Source: Planctomyces sp. (GTDB taxonomy: Bacteria > Planctomycetota > Planctomycetia > Planctomycetales > Planctomycetaceae). Taken from it: DNA of 5,497 bases. Positions 4,832 to 5,497 of this stretch are shown here, piece by piece. The translations under genes were made by a program, and so were the position numbers. The notes under the pieces are model-generated. The model ran no database searches and was not told where the DNA came from. It worked only from the letters and a program-made list of their open reading frames with translations. Location of the stretch: contig SYLK01000814.1 of NCBI GenBank assembly GCA_005809115.1, positions 1 through 5,497 of the forward strand, in the 5' to 3' direction. Each line of letters opens with the position of its first letter. The first letter of the stretch is position 1.

Positions 4832-5497
4832 ATGGCATCCTTAAACCGCAGTGCTGAAAAAGTCGGTCGTCGTCGCGTCCTGAATCCTCGTGCGCTGATC
4901 ATCATCGTCTGTGTGTGCGCCTGCCTCAGCGTGGGAATCAGAAAGCTGCACGACCGGCACGTGTACCGGACGCGGCAGTTCCTGCGCTCGTCAGCTACGG
5001 AGGCGCTTCAGACGGGCGATGACAGCCTCGCACTCAGCCGGCTGAGCCAGTACCTGACACTCAGGCCCGCCGACCCCGAAGCGCGGGACCAGATGTCACG
5101 GCTGCTGGCAGATTTTGTCGGAACTACTGCGGCACTGGACCGGGCTTTTCGACTGAATGAGGATCTGCTGCGGGACAACCTGCCGCAGCACGACCTGCGA
5201 CTGCGGCAGGCCCGTCTGGCGATTCGACTGCAGCGCTGGTCGTCGGCGCAGGCGCATCTGAAGATCCTGGAATCTGCCCGATCAGACTCCTCCGAAATCT
5301 GGTACCTGGCCGGTCAGGTGGCTGAGGCATTGCGGCAGCTGGAGCTGGCCGAGTCGCATTACCGTCACTCCATCACCTGTCCGTCACCGCAGCCAGAGGC
5401 ATATGAGGCGATTGTCCGGCTGACCTCGGACCGGCATTCTGAACCGCAGGCTGCGCGCGACCTGATGGACAGCATGGTGGCCGCCCGTCCGGTGCCG
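4832..5497 (+). CDS. Membrane-anchored TPR-repeat protein (5' part, runs off the window)
   Basis: The gene is open to the right edge, with 222 codons visible and no stop. GGAG at 4821-4824 lies 7 nt before the ATG, and the gene starts 20 nt after the exosortase-like stop, so the two are very likely co-transcribed. The N-terminus is basic (RRR at 13-15), followed by one hydrophobic segment, ALIIIVCVCACLSVGI (21-36), typical of an inner-membrane anchor leaving the rest outside the cytoplasm. C31 is not in a convincing lipobox. After this come helical, Leu/Ala/Arg/Gln-rich repeats of TPR type. One is around residues 54-85 (ALQTGDDSLALSRLSQYL, then LRPADPEA). Others follow in the stretches beginning at SSAQAHLKILE and at YLAGQVAEALRQLELAESHY. 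TPR proteins act as protein-binding scaffolds, and those near exosortase genes often belong to exopolysaccharide export or surface assembly loci. The specific role here is not known. Confidence 0.85.
   Translation, partial: MASLNRSAEKVGRRRVLNPRALIIIVCVCACLSVGIRKLHDRHVYRTRQFLRSSATEALQTGDDSLALSRLSQYLTLRPADPEARDQMSRLLADFVGTTAALDRAFRLNEDLLRDNLPQHDLRLRQARLAIRLQRWSSAQAHLKILESARSDSSEIWYLAGQVAEALRQLELAESHYRHSITCPSPQPEAYEAIVRLTSDRHSEPQAARDLMDSMVAARPVP

Noticed and set aside
160..5233. About 16 copies of CTGCAG scattered through the window
   Set aside because: Nearly all are in-frame Leu-Gln codon pairs (CTG CAG) inside genes, explained by codon preference rather than a repeat or a recognition-site array.

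Overview
This window is a one-directional (+ strand) run of tightly packed genes, GC-rich by eye, with strong preference for CTG (Leu) and CAG (Gln) codons. Gene content and order suggest a Planctomycetota chromosome. The basis is a yicC-gmk-rpoZ-coaC-coaB housekeeping cluster with separate coaC and coaB genes, preceded by an Ala/Pro/Ser-rich tail that could be the end of SecG, and followed by a STAS protein and an exosortase-family/TPR pair. The phylum is inferred from gene content, not proven.

Left part (1-3238), housekeeping block. The 3' end of an unidentified upstream gene stops at 176. It is followed by yicC (YicC/YloC endoribonuclease family), gmk (guanylate kinase), rpoZ (RNA polymerase omega), coaC (phosphopantothenoylcysteine decarboxylase) and coaB (phosphopantothenate-cysteine ligase). 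Spacing is tight: 4 nt before yicC, 56 nt before gmk, an 11-nt gmk/rpoZ overlap, 11 nt between rpoZ and coaC, and an ATGA junction between coaC and coaB. The block is probably one transcript joining RNA turnover, GTP supply, transcription and coenzyme A synthesis. CoaC and CoaB each keep their key residues, so the two separate proteins should perform the two steps that are fused in E. coli CoaBC.

Middle (3306-3701): a single-domain STAS (anti-sigma-factor-antagonist-like) protein whose usual phospho-site motif is altered. A 120-nt gap follows, with a possible weak promoter and a small inverted repeat.

Right part (3822-5497): a polytopic membrane protein of the exosortase/archaeosortase family, then, after 20 nt, the start of a membrane-anchored TPR protein that runs off the window. 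The exosortase-like protein keeps the family's architecture and several signature residues. However, the positions of all three catalytic residues (Cys, Arg, His) read Phe, Gln and Ser. It looks like a catalytically dead exosortase homologue kept as an intact 329-residue gene beside a TPR protein. This is the most interesting observation in the window.

No tRNA, rRNA, CRISPR array, insertion sequence or convincing minus-strand gene was seen.
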